Below are positions 1-6,323 of a DNA stretch of 11,629 bases, piece after piece. How positions within the stretch are numbered: the stretch's first letter is position 1; every line of letters begins with the position of its first letter. The DNA is taken from assembly GCA_025464735.1 (NCBI GenBank), contig JAODMX010000415.1:1-11629 (forward strand), in the 5' to 3' direction. Both the position numbers and the translations under genes were made by a program. The notes beneath the pieces are model-generated. The model saw only the letters and a program-made list of their open reading frames with translations. It searched no databases and was not told the DNA's origin. The stretch comes from Frondihabitans sp. GTDB lineage: Bacteria > Actinomycetota > Actinomycetes > Actinomycetales > Microbacteriaceae.

Positions 1-172
1 GGCTCGGACCTGGCCCGGCCGGAGCGGTCGCATGGAGCGTCTCACGCGACGAGTTCACCCCTGCCGTGGTCGACCGGGTTGAGGAGCCCGTCTCGACGGA
101 GACGAGGATAAGCACGGCGATGCAGAGGAGGACGAGCGTCACGACGCCGTGCGGCCACCTCCGAAGCTTCAT
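1..172 (-). CDS. N-terminal fragment of an exported or membrane-anchored protein (partial)
   Basis: The reverse strand reads 57 codons from an ATG at 172 to the left edge without a stop. The product starts MKLRRWPHGV and continues with a hydrophobic stretch at about residues 10-26 (VVTLVLLCIAVLILVSV), then a Ser/Thr/Ala/Pro-rich segment. A positive n-region, a hydrophobic core and a low-complexity tail are typical of a signal peptide or a single N-terminal anchor with an extracytoplasmic domain. No lipobox cysteine is seen after the core. GGAG lies only one base before the ATG, so the start is not certain. The rest of the gene is outside the window and its function cannot be named. It follows the MetE-like gene on the same strand after an 82-base gap with no clear terminator. 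Confidence 0.6.
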   Translation of the reverse strand, partial: MKLRRWPHGVVTLVLLCIAVLILVSVETGSSTRSTTAGVNSSRETLHATAPAGPGPS

Positions 173-254
173 GCTCCGTGTGTAGCACAGGCGGCTCAAC
201 GCACGAGACCGCTGCCCCGGACTGCGGCCGTGCCGTCAGCTCACTCGCAGCGGA

Positions 255-1346
255 TCACCAGGCCAATGAGACCTCGGCGTGAAGATCGAGCAGCGGTGCG
301 GTGCGCTCGGCCGGGCCGCGCCCGAAACCGCACTCGGTCGCGACGCCGAAGTGCGGGAGCGCGGTCGACGCTGCGGCGATGCGCCGGCGTGCCCCCTCGG
401 CCCCGTCTTGGTGGTGGATCAGGCCGAGGTAGACGTCGGTCGCCGCCGGAATGCGATCGCTGATCGCGGCCAGAGGCGCGAAGAATCCCGCGTCGTCGCG
501 TTCGATGGGCACGGGCAGGTGAATGAAATCGACGTGGCGCTGTGCTCCCTCCACGATGCCGACGACGACGTCGGCGAGGTGACTCGCATCGGTGGGCTGG
601 ACGAAGTGGCTCTCTTCGACGTCGCCGTAGCAGAGGTGGTAGCCCAGCTGGACACCGGCGGGCACCCGGGCAGCCTGCGTCAGAGCCCGCTCGATGACGC
701 CGTCGAGCACATCGCCGTCGAACCACGCGGTCAGTCCGCGGCCGCGGATGGTGGCCTCTTCGAGAAGGGCGAATTCGACCGCGGTGTCCCATTGGATGGC
801 GAGATCGGCGTGCGGGATCGCCTCGAGGATTCTGTCGAGCTCGCTGTAGAGCGCGCGGCTGTAGGCGGGTTCGACTGCCGCGCGGTCGTCCTCACGAACG
901 AACGACCCTACGACGGCCGCGGGCGTCGGCAGCGAGACCTGGAAGCGCACGCCCCGTTCGATCACGCCCTCCTCCCGGAGCGCGACGAAGGTCGAGTACG
1001 ACTCGATGGCGGCGGTGGCGTAGCCCAGGTCGGGGAAAGCGAGGGAGGCAGCAGGAACGGTGCCGTCGAGCGCGAAGGAGCGAGCGTCGAACAGGTCGCG
1101 GATTCGCGGCCCTGGTTCACCGACACGGGCGAGCCCAGGGGTCTCGTCGAAACGGAACGATTGGAATTGGATCCAGTAGAAGCGCTCACCGACTTCGCCA
1201 TCGGGGATCCGGGCCAGATGGCCTCCGAGGTGCCCCGTCGCAGCGCGGAACACCGCTTCGGCGTCGGGCAGATTCACGCTGCCGACGAGGTGGGCGCCCT
1301 GAACGACGGGCTCGGTCGCGCTGACGTGAGTGGTGGTGCTGATCAT
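255..1346 (-). CDS. MetE/UROD-like superfamily protein, putative zinc-dependent methyltransferase
   Basis: The 363-residue protein resembles the C-terminal catalytic barrel of cobalamin-independent methionine synthase, without the N-terminal barrel. Seen in sequence: LAIQWD at 182-187, in the place of the MetE IQxDEP motif; HLCYGD at 237-242, giving His237-x-Cys239; and ATECGFGR at 336-343, giving Cys339. In MetE the corresponding His, Cys and Cys bind the zinc that activates the thiol substrate, so the metal site appears intact. DGEVGER at 49-55 is another conserved-looking N-terminal motif. The ATG at 1346 is preferred to a GTG-type extension to 1424, because the extension runs into the promoter of the divergent riboswitch and reads like non-coding DNA. 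The Shine-Dalgarno is weak. The substrate is unknown. True methionine synthesis is doubtful, since conservation with MetE outside these motifs appears low. Confidence 0.8.
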   Translation of the reverse strand: MISTTTHVSATEPVVQGAHLVGSVNLPDAEAVFRAATGHLGGHLARIPDGEVGERFYWIQFQSFRFDETPGLARVGEPGPRIRDLFDARSFALDGTVPAASLAFPDLGYATAAIESYSTFVALREEGVIERGVRFQVSLPTPAAVVGSFVREDDRAAVEPAYSRALYSELDRILEAIPHADLAIQWDTAVEFALLEEATIRGRGLTAWFDGDVLDGVIERALTQAARVPAGVQLGYHLCYGDVEESHFVQPTDASHLADVVVGIVEGAQRHVDFIHLPVPIERDDAGFFAPLAAISDRIPAATDVYLGLIHHQDGAEGARRRIAAASTALPHFGVATECGFGRGPAERTAPLLDLHAEVSLAW

Positions 1347-1403
1347 GGTCGCCAAGCATGCCAGGACCCTCTGACAACGGCCAGGCGGTGGAGACACCTG
1401 GCG

Positions 1404-1409
1404 TAGTAT
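1404..1409 (+). promoter_or_regulatory. Candidate -10 box (TAGTAT) for the riboswitch operon
   Basis: TAGTAT lies about 12-18 bases before the start of the TPP aptamer, where a -10 hexamer would be expected. No good -35 is found at 17 bases: CTGACA at 1371-1376 is too far away. An imperfect inverted repeat (CCAGGCG at 1381-1387 and CACCTGG at 1395-1401) covers the place where the -35 should be. This is inferred from position only. Confidence 0.4.
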
Positions 1410-1419
1410 GGGGCCACAA

Positions 1420-1507
1420 CACACGGGAGTCCGGTGAGCCGGGCTGAGAGGAAGCGATCCACGCTTCGACCGTCGAACCTGATCTGGATCATGCCAGCGC
1501 AGGGAGG
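1420..1507 (+). promoter_or_regulatory. TPP riboswitch (THI box)
   Basis: The aptamer core is directly visible: GCTGAGAGG at 1443-1451, then AACCTGATCTGGATCATGCC at 1476-1495 and AGCGCAGGGA at 1496-1505. These are the hallmarks of the THI-box family (CTGAGA, then ACCTGATCTGGATAATGCCAGCG, then AGGGA). A CCGG/CCGG stem sits at 1431-1442 before CTGAGA, and a GAAGCG/CGCTTC stem at 1451-1467 fills the variable arm. The 3' strand AGGGAGGAG (1501-1509) doubles as the ribosome binding site of the next gene, whose ATG is at 1516. Thiamin pyrophosphate binding is therefore expected to hide the Shine-Dalgarno and repress translation directly. No intrinsic terminator is seen in between. Its presence supports thiamin-precursor transport for the operon. 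Confidence 0.95.
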
Positions 1508-1515
1508 AGAATCAC

Positions 1516-2142
1516 ATGTCTGTTTCTGCTGTCCGTCAAAGTGAGAAGCGATCGGCGAAGCCCGTTCGGCGGTGGCGCGTCGTCGACATCGTCGTAGCGA
1601 GCGTCCTCGGTGTCGCCTCCGGAGTCATCTTCTGGGCCTGGGGTCTCGCGTGGACCCCGCTCTCCGGGCTCCTGTCGTTCTCCCCGGGCCTCGAGGGGCT
1701 GCTCTCGGGAGGCTGGCTCTTCGCCGGTGTTCTCGGTGGGCTCGTCATCCGCAAGCCGGGGGCTGCCCTCTACACCGAGATCATCGCGGCTGTCGTCTCC
1801 ATGCTCGTGGGGACCCAGTGGGGCTTCTCGACGCTGATCTGGGGAATCTTCGAAGGACTCGGAGCCGAGATCGTCCTGGCGCTCTTCCTCTACAAGTCGT
1901 GGCGTCTCGGCACGGCCCTGCTGGCCGGCGCCGGAGCGGGCCTCATGACGGGCCTTCTCGACACGAACTTCTCGAGCATTGCGAAGTTTGCCGCCGAGTA
2001 CAAGGTCGTCTACATCGGGAGCTCCATCGCCTCCGGAGTGGTGATCGCAGGGCTTCTCTCCTGGCTGGCTGTCCGCGGCCTCGCCCGCACCGGTGCGCTG
2101 AGCCGCTTCGCGTCGGGTCGCTCGGCTGAGAACCGCGTCTGA
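1516..2142 (+). CDS. ykoE: ECF transporter substrate-binding (S) component, hydroxymethylpyrimidine/thiamin type
   Basis: The 208-residue integral membrane protein has a basic N-terminus (KRSAKPVRRWR) and about five or six hydrophobic segments, near 22-40, 65-78, 83-100, 113-128, 132-150 and 165-188. Segments such as SGGWLFAGVLGGLVIRKPGAA and the ILxxGxFEG-like WGIFEGLGAE fit the YkoE family, the membrane S component that binds hydroxymethylpyrimidine or thiamin. It is the first gene after the TPP riboswitch, with a strong AGGGAGGAG ribosome site and a spacing of about 6 bases to the ATG. It is followed after one base by the ATPase gene and then by the T component. That gene order (E-D-C) is the known ykoEDC arrangement. 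Substrate assignment rests on family and riboswitch rather than on a visible binding pocket. Confidence 0.93.
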   Translation: MSVSAVRQSEKRSAKPVRRWRVVDIVVASVLGVASGVIFWAWGLAWTPLSGLLSFSPGLEGLLSGGWLFAGVLGGLVIRKPGAALYTEIIAAVVSMLVGTQWGFSTLIWGIFEGLGAEIVLALFLYKSWRLGTALLAGAGAGLMTGLLDTNFSSIAKFAAEYKVVYIGSSIASGVVIAGLLSWLAVRGLARTGALSRFASGRSAENRV

Positions 2143-2143
2143 G

Positions 2144-3646
2144 ATGACCCGTGGAGCCCAGATCAGGGCCCGCTCGTGGTCGTGGCGACATGCAGGTCGT
2201 CTCCGGCCTGCCGTCTCGGATCTCGACCTCGACATCGCGCCTGGCGAACGCGTCCTCCTGCTCGGGGCCTCCGGCGCCGGCAAGTCGACGCTGCTCGCCG
2301 GGTTGGCCGGTGTGCTCGGTGGCGACGAGGAAGGCGATACGACCGGCGAGCTGCTTGTCGACTCGCTGCCTCCCGCGGCGCGGCGCGGGCGCGTGGGTCT
2401 TGTCCTTCAGGATCCCGATTCCCAGGTCGTCCTCGAGCGTGTCGGAGACGACGTGGCGTTCGGCCCCGAGAATCTCGGTGTGCCACGTGACGAGATCTGG
2501 CGGCGGGTCGCCTCCTCCCTCGAAGCGGTGGGGCTCGACCTGCCTCTCGACCGGTCGACCTCCGAGCTGAGTGGCGGTCAGAAGCAGCGTCTGGCACTCG
2601 CGGGAGCCCTTGCCATGCAACCCGGCCTGCTCCTCCTCGACGAGCCGACCGCGAACCTGGATCCTGCGGGTGTGATCGAGGTGCGCGATGCCGTCGCTCG
2701 GGTCGTGGCCCAGGAAGGGGCGACACTCGTGGTCGTTGAGCACCGTGTCTCCGTCTGGCTTCCGCTCGTCGACCGCGTGATCGTTCTGGCTGCCGGCGGG
2801 GGAGTTCTGGCCGACGGATCGCCCGAACAGGTCCTCTCGGCGCGGGCCGACGAGCTGCGCGAGGCGGGCGTCTGGGTTCCGGGAGGCTCGCCGTCGTTGC
2901 CGCTGCGTCTCGAGCGCGGCGATCGGCCGATCCTGCTCACTGCCGCGGCCCTCGACGTCGGCCGCCGCCGAGGGGTCGCTGTCGCGTCCGGCATCGACGC
3001 ACAGGTCGCCGCTGGACGAGCGCTCGCCGTGACCGGCCCCAATGGCACCGGCAAATCGACCCTCGCCCTGACGCTGGCCGGGCTTCTCCCGCCGATCGGT
3101 GGTCGGCTGACGGCGGCAACCGAGCTGATGGGCGGAGCCTCGGAGAGCCCGATTCGTTGGCGATCGCGCGACCTTCTGACTCGGATCGGGACGGTTTTCC
3201 AGGATCCTGAACACCAATTCCTTGCATCGACCGTGCGCGCCGAACTGGCCGTTGGCCCGCACGCCCTCAAGCTCGGCGACACCGAGACGGAACGCCGCGT
3301 CGACCGGCTCCTCGACCGGCTTCGACTCGATCACCTGGCGGGCGCGAACCCGTTCACCTTGTCGGGCGGTGAGAAACGCCGGCTCTCCGTGGCGACCGTC
3401 CTGGCATCTCGACCTCGGATCCTGGTGCTCGACGAACCGACCTTCGGGCAGGATGCCCGCACCTGGCGCGAGCTGACCGCCCTGCTCGCCGAACTGCTCG
3501 ACGAGGGCAGCGCGGTAGTGGCGGTCACTCACGATGCCGACTTCGTCGACTTGCTCGCCGACGACGTTCTGACTCTCAGCGGCTCCGCGGCGCCCCACTC
3601 GGCCGCTCGTGTGTCGACCTCGCGAGGGACGGCGGCGCTGACATGA
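2144..3646 (+). CDS. ykoD: ECF transporter ATPase with two fused ABC domains (A components)
   Basis: This 500-residue protein contains two complete ABC ATPase domains in tandem and powers the importer from the cytoplasmic side. Domain 1: Walker A GASGAGKST 41-49, Q-loop Gln89, signature LSGGQ 142-146, Walker B LLLLDE 162-167, switch His200. Domain 2: Walker A GPNGTGKST 298-306, Q-loop Gln353 (VFQDPEHQF, typical of ECF ATPases), signature LSGGE 406-410, Walker B ILVLDE 426-431, His463. All catalytic residues are present in both halves, so both sites look active. The ATG starts one base after the ykoE stop. The 3' end overlaps ykoC by ATGA, a sign of translational coupling. The final 20 residues are low complexity. 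The fused layout matches YkoD rather than separate EcfA1/EcfA2. Confidence 0.95.
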   Translation: MTRGAQIRARSWSWRHAGRLRPAVSDLDLDIAPGERVLLLGASGAGKSTLLAGLAGVLGGDEEGDTTGELLVDSLPPAARRGRVGLVLQDPDSQVVLERVGDDVAFGPENLGVPRDEIWRRVASSLEAVGLDLPLDRSTSELSGGQKQRLALAGALAMQPGLLLLDEPTANLDPAGVIEVRDAVARVVAQEGATLVVVEHRVSVWLPLVDRVIVLAAGGGVLADGSPEQVLSARADELREAGVWVPGGSPSLPLRLERGDRPILLTAAALDVGRRRGVAVASGIDAQVAAGRALAVTGPNGTGKSTLALTLAGLLPPIGGRLTAATELMGGASESPIRWRSRDLLTRIGTVFQDPEHQFLASTVRAELAVGPHALKLGDTETERRVDRLLDRLRLDHLAGANPFTLSGGEKRRLSVATVLASRPRILVLDEPTFGQDARTWRELTALLAELLDEGSAVVAVTHDADFVDLLADDVLTLSGSAAPHSAARVSTSRGTAALT

Positions 3647-4437
3647 CCCTGCTCGCCCCCATCGTCGCCACCGGGTCCGTCGCGCGGATCAACCCCGTCG
3701 CGAAGCTGCTCGCCGCCGTCGTCCTGAGCGTCTCGCTCCTCCTCTCCATCGACTGGGTCTCGGCCTCGGTCGCCTTGGCTCTCGAATCCGTTCTGCTCGC
3801 CTGGGCCGGGCTGTCGTTCGGACAGTTCTGGCGACGCACCCTGCCGCTCTGGATCGCCGCGCCGCTTTCCATCATCGCGACGTCGCTCTACGGGCAGAGT
3901 TCCGGTGCCGTCCTTGTGCGGCTCGGTTTCGTCACCGTCACGGAGGGGTCGGTCGCTCTTGCGTTTGCCATCGGCCTCAGGATCCTTGCGGTCGGCATCC
4001 CCGGAATCGTCCTGTTCGCGACCAGCGACCCCACCGATCTGGCCGATGGGCTCGGGCAGGTGTTCCACCTCCCGGCTCGGTTCGTGCTCGGCGGCCTCGC
4101 CGGGATCCGTCTCGTCGGTCTCTTCATCGACGACTGGCGGCAGCTCGGCTTCGCCCGCCGAGCTCGGGGCGTCGCCGACGTCGGAGGAGTGGTCGGGGCC
4201 TTCCGGCGCTTCGGGGGTATGGCGTTCGCACTGCTGGTGCTCTCGGTCAGGCGGGGCAGCAAGCTGGCCACCGCCATGGAGGCCAAGGGCTTCGGCTCGG
4301 ACGAGCCGCGGACTTGGGCGCGACCATCGACCTTCGGTGCGCGCGAGTGGCTGCTCGTCGGAATCGGCGTCGTGATCGCCGGCACGTCCATCACGGTTGC
4401 CTGCCTCGCCGGAACCTGGTCGTTCGTCCTTGCCTGA
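3643..4437 (+). CDS. ykoC: ECF transporter transmembrane (T) component
   Basis: The 264-residue membrane protein of the CbiQ/EcfT family links the S component to the ATPases. Hydrophobic segments lie near 20-36, 41-57, 66-83, 102-127, 146-162, 191-202 and 237-258. Two coupling motifs in the long cytoplasmic region are recognisable: RARG at 173-176 and AMEAKGFG at 211-218. These are the Ala-Arg/Lys-Gly motifs that dock into the ATPase grooves. The opening (TGSVARINPVAKL) is typical of the family. The start ATG overlaps the ykoD stop as ATGA. Together with ykoE and ykoD it completes a dedicated group I ECF importer. Confidence 0.94.
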   Translation: MTLLAPIVATGSVARINPVAKLLAAVVLSVSLLLSIDWVSASVALALESVLLAWAGLSFGQFWRRTLPLWIAAPLSIIATSLYGQSSGAVLVRLGFVTVTEGSVALAFAIGLRILAVGIPGIVLFATSDPTDLADGLGQVFHLPARFVLGGLAGIRLVGLFIDDWRQLGFARRARGVADVGGVVGAFRRFGGMAFALLVLSVRRGSKLATAMEAKGFGSDEPRTWARPSTFGAREWLLVGIGVVIAGTSITVACLAGTWSFVLA

Positions 4438-5020
4438 CGCTGTCCCGATACCGGTCTTCGACGAGATCCTTTCGCGCGCGCGGCTGTCCGCGGCTCGTCC
4501 CGTGGTGCTTATCGACGGGCGCTCAGGCTCGGGCAAGACGACCCTTGGCACGCGTCTCGCGGAACACCTCGGCGCGGAGCTCGTCAGCCTCGACGACGTC
4601 TACCCGGGCTGGCACGGTTTGGCGGCGGCGTCCCGTACCGTCGGCGAGTCGATCGTTGTCGGGGAGTCTCCCGGGTACCGCCGGTGGGACTGGGAGAAGT
4701 CAGAACCCACGAACTGGCGTGCCCTGGACTCAAGCGCGCCCCTCGTTGTCGAGGGTGCCGGATCCTTGACCCCCGCTTCGGCCAGGCACGCCACGCTCCG
4801 CGTCTGGCTCGAGCTCGACACGGCCACGCGACGCGCGCGTGCCCTCGCGCGCGACGGGGGGACGTACGAGCCGTGGTGGGACGTCTGGGCTGCGCAGGAG
4901 GACGAACACATCGAGCGGAATGATCCGCGCTCGCTCGCCGATGTGGTGCAGGTCAGCTCTTCTGCCGAGCCGCGCGCTCAGCGCCGCGGCGACCGCCCGG
5001 GATTTCTCCGTCTGCGATGA
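4430..5020 (+). CDS. P-loop NTPase, nucleoside/uridine-kinase-like
   Basis: The product is about 196 residues and has a clean Walker A, GRSGSGKTT at 30-38, in the context VVLIDGRSGSGKTTL that is typical of small-molecule kinases of the uridine/nucleoside kinase fold. SLDDVYPGWHGL (53-64) matches the Asp-Asp-x-Tyr substrate loop after strand 2. PLVVEGAGSL is the third strand, and the Arg-rich RRARALARDGG is a likely lid. The substrate is not identifiable. The reading frame opens at a TTG at 4397, but a TTG at 4430 that overlaps the ykoC stop by 8 bases is chosen as the better coupled start; neither has a clear Shine-Dalgarno. As the fourth gene of the riboswitch operon it may act on an imported precursor or on thiamin, which is inferred from context only. 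Its last 68 bp overlap the convergent membrane-protein gene. Confidence 0.8.
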   Translation: MPDAVPIPVFDEILSRARLSAARPVVLIDGRSGSGKTTLGTRLAEHLGAELVSLDDVYPGWHGLAAASRTVGESIVVGESPGYRRWDWEKSEPTNWRALDSSAPLVVEGAGSLTPASARHATLRVWLELDTATRRARALARDGGTYEPWWDVWAAQEDEHIERNDPRSLADVVQVSSSAEPRAQRRGDRPGFLRLR

Positions 5021-5507
5021 GTTTCTCCTCGGTCGAAGCCAGCACGCGGCCCGCGCGGGCCATCTGGTAGATCACGTTGCCGATGCAGATTCCCAGCGCG
5101 AGGACGACGATCACCCAGGTGACATAGTCGGGCCACCTCACGAGCTCGACGAACTCCCAGGTCTCCTTGATCGCGATCAGGGACGCACCGGCGGCGACGG
5201 CGAACCACCCGTTGGCCTTGTTCAAGAAGGTCACCATCTGGCGGACCTGCTCAGGATCCATGGCGTGCACCATCGCTTCCCGCTGACGAGTCGTCCATCC
5301 TCGCCGCTTGATCAGGGCAACGGGAGGCAGGAACCACCACCAGGACGAGGGTTTGGGCTCGGGGTCGAGGGACGAAGCGACAGCGTTGATCTTCTCCTGA
5401 TCGATCTCCTCTTCGCGAAGCTCGAGGGCGCCCTGGTAGACGGGCCCCGCTACCAGGAGCCAAGCCCCCAGCGCTCCGATGGCGATGATGACAACGTGCT
5501 CGATCAC
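4953..5507 (-). CDS. Hypothetical membrane protein with about three transmembrane segments
   Basis: The 184-residue protein is not assigned to a known family here. Hydrophobic segments lie at about 4-23, 101-114 and 129-147. Between the first two is an acidic and charged loop (ELREEEIDQEKI), a WWWFLPPVALIKRRGW stretch and a helical region (DPEQVRQMVTFLNKANGW). The C-terminal tail is charged (GGRRGAERAARQKS) and probably cytoplasmic. The start is GTG at 5507, inside a perfect 7-bp inverted repeat, and the only purine-rich site (GGAAGG) is about 13 bases away. The gene converges on the kinase gene and overlaps it by 68 bp, so one of the two C-termini may be poorly constrained. Composition is like that of its neighbours. 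Confidence 0.75.
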   Translation of the reverse strand: MIEHVVIIAIGALGAWLLVAGPVYQGALELREEEIDQEKINAVASSLDPEPKPSSWWWFLPPVALIKRRGWTTRQREAMVHAMDPEQVRQMVTFLNKANGWFAVAAGASLIAIKETWEFVELVRWPDYVTWVIVVLALGICIGNVIYQMARAGRVLASTEEKLIADGEIPGGRRGAERAARQKS

Positions 5508-5516
5508 GAGATCGAG
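5499..5516 (-). repeat. Inverted repeat over the start codon of the membrane-protein gene
   Basis: CTCGATC (5499-5505) and GATCGAG (5510-5516) form a perfect 7-bp inverted repeat with a 4-base spacer. The GTG start codon of the membrane-protein gene (5505-5507) lies within it. In the mRNA it would fold into a small hairpin across the start. It could equally be chance in DNA of this composition. Confidence 0.5.
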
Positions 5517-5550
5517 GCTACCTTCCGTGCGTTGTTCGCAGCGCCGCGCG

Positions 5551-5617
5551 CGTCGGGCGTGGGGCTTGCGTGTCGGGTGTCGGGCTTGCGTGTCGGGTGT
5601 CGGGCTTGCGTGTCGGG
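5551..5617. repeat. 20-bp tandem repeat (about 3 copies plus a partial one)
   Basis: The unit CGGGCTTGCGTGTCGGGTGT occurs at 5561-5580 (first base altered), exactly at 5581-5600, and at 5601-5617 (truncated). A half copy lies at 5551-5560 (CGTCGGGCGT). The array fills the space between the start of the membrane-protein gene and the stop of the metallopeptidase gene, ending one base before that stop codon. Any promoter or leader of the membrane-protein gene must therefore include it or lie inside it. The near-identity of the copies points to recent slippage expansion. Confidence 0.9.
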
Positions 5618-5618
5618 C

Positions 5619-5969
5619 TCAGGCCCACCCGAGCTGGTGCAGCTTCTCGTCGTCGAACCCGTAGTAGTGGCCGATCTCGTGCACGAGTGTGACGTGGATC
5701 TCGTCCTTCAGCTCGTCCAGGTCGGCGCAGGCGGCGAGGTGGGGTTCGCGGTAGAGGATGATGCGATCCGGCAGCTCACCGAAGCCGTAGTTGCCACGCT
5801 CGGTCAAGTTCACGCCGTCGTACAGGCCGAGCAGGTCGAGGGAGCCGTCTTCTGGCCGATCCTCGGTGACGAAGGCGACGTTCTCCAGCCCCTCGAACAT
5901 CTCGTCGGGCAGGAGGTCGAGCTCGTCGACGACGAGCCGTTCGAACTCCGCTGCGTCGACACCGTGCAT
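5619..5969 (-). CDS. Short zinc metallopeptidase (HExxHxxGxxD family)
   Basis: The 116-residue protein ends with HEIGHYYGFDDEKLHQLGW, giving His97-Glu98-x-x-His101-x-x-Gly104-x-x-Asp107. This is the zincin-type motif with Asp as the third ligand found in the small actinobacterial 'metallopeptidase family protein' group (formerly DUF1025). Preceding features of the family are also seen: LPDEMFEGLENVAFVTED (20-37), a LLGLYDGVNLTERG strand-turn (46-59) and LPDRIILYREP (66-76). No signal peptide is visible, so it is probably cytoplasmic. The physiological substrate of the family is unknown. ATG at 5969 is chosen because AGGGTGGGGG precedes it directly. A longer open frame continues upstream through the 89-bp repeats into the tRNA and is not credible as protein. 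Confidence 0.9.
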   Translation of the reverse strand: MHGVDAAEFERLVVDELDLLPDEMFEGLENVAFVTEDRPEDGSLDLLGLYDGVNLTERGNYGFGELPDRIILYREPHLAACADLDELKDEIHVTLVHEIGHYYGFDDEKLHQLGWA

Positions 5970-6071
5970 GCCCCCACCCTGCCATGCCGCCGTCCGCTCG
6001 CGCTGGCAGAGCTCCACCTGTGACGGGTTGGCGGGAAGGCGAGCGGCGCGTTGTGGGCTCCTTCTGGCGTG

Positions 6072-6323
6072 GCGGTTTGGGCGCGTGTACGCGTCCAACC
6101 CCGATAGGCACGACGAGCAATAGTGGCCCTGCCCGTGGAGGGCAGTTCTGTGATCTTTGTGCGGTTTGGGCGCGTGTACGCGTCTAAGCTCGACAGGCAC
6201 GACGAGCAATAATGGCCCTGCCCGTGGAGGGCAGTTCTGTGATCGTTGTGCGGTTTGGGCGCGTGTACGCGTCCAAGCCCGATAGGCACGATGAGCAATA
6301 GTGGCCCTGCCCGTGGAGGGCAG
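6072..6323. repeat. Array of three 89-bp tandem repeats with internal hairpins
   Basis: Copies start at 6072, 6161 and 6250, each beginning GCGGTTTGGGCGCGTGTACG. The first two are 89 bp; the third breaks off at 6323 after 74 bp. Copies 1 and 2 differ at 6 of 89 positions, 2 and 3 at 5 of 74, 1 and 3 at 2 of 74. Each unit holds two inverted repeats. The first is a roughly 12-bp stem around a TGTA loop (GGTTTGGGCGCG with CGCGTCCAAGCC). The second is CTGCCC/GGGCAG around GTGGA. The array is just downstream of tRNA-His on the minus strand and leads into the metallopeptidase gene. Its origin and function are not known to me. It is not a CRISPR array, because there are no variable spacers. Confidence 0.93.

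Noticed and set aside
1381..1401. Imperfect inverted repeat CCAGGCG / CACCTGG as an operator
   Set aside because: Only one such site, one mismatch, and the operon already has a riboswitch; chance is likely at this GC content.
279..1406. Long plus-strand frame opposite the MetE-like gene
   Set aside because: Antisense shadow of GC-rich coding DNA; the minus-strand frame has MetE-type motifs and the plus frame has none.
1347..1424. N-terminal extension of the MetE-like protein to 1424
   Set aside because: It would cover the candidate promoter and the 5' end of the TPP riboswitch, and its composition (MCCGPILRQVSPPPG) is unlike the family.
1943..3598. 551-codon minus-strand frame opposite ykoD
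   Set aside because: The plus strand encodes two complete ABC ATPases there; the minus product is charged low-complexity sequence.
6072..6323. CRISPR array or integron attC array
   Set aside because: The whole 89-bp period is repeated without unique spacers, and no cas, integrase or attC-type core sites (GTTRRRY and its complement) are seen.
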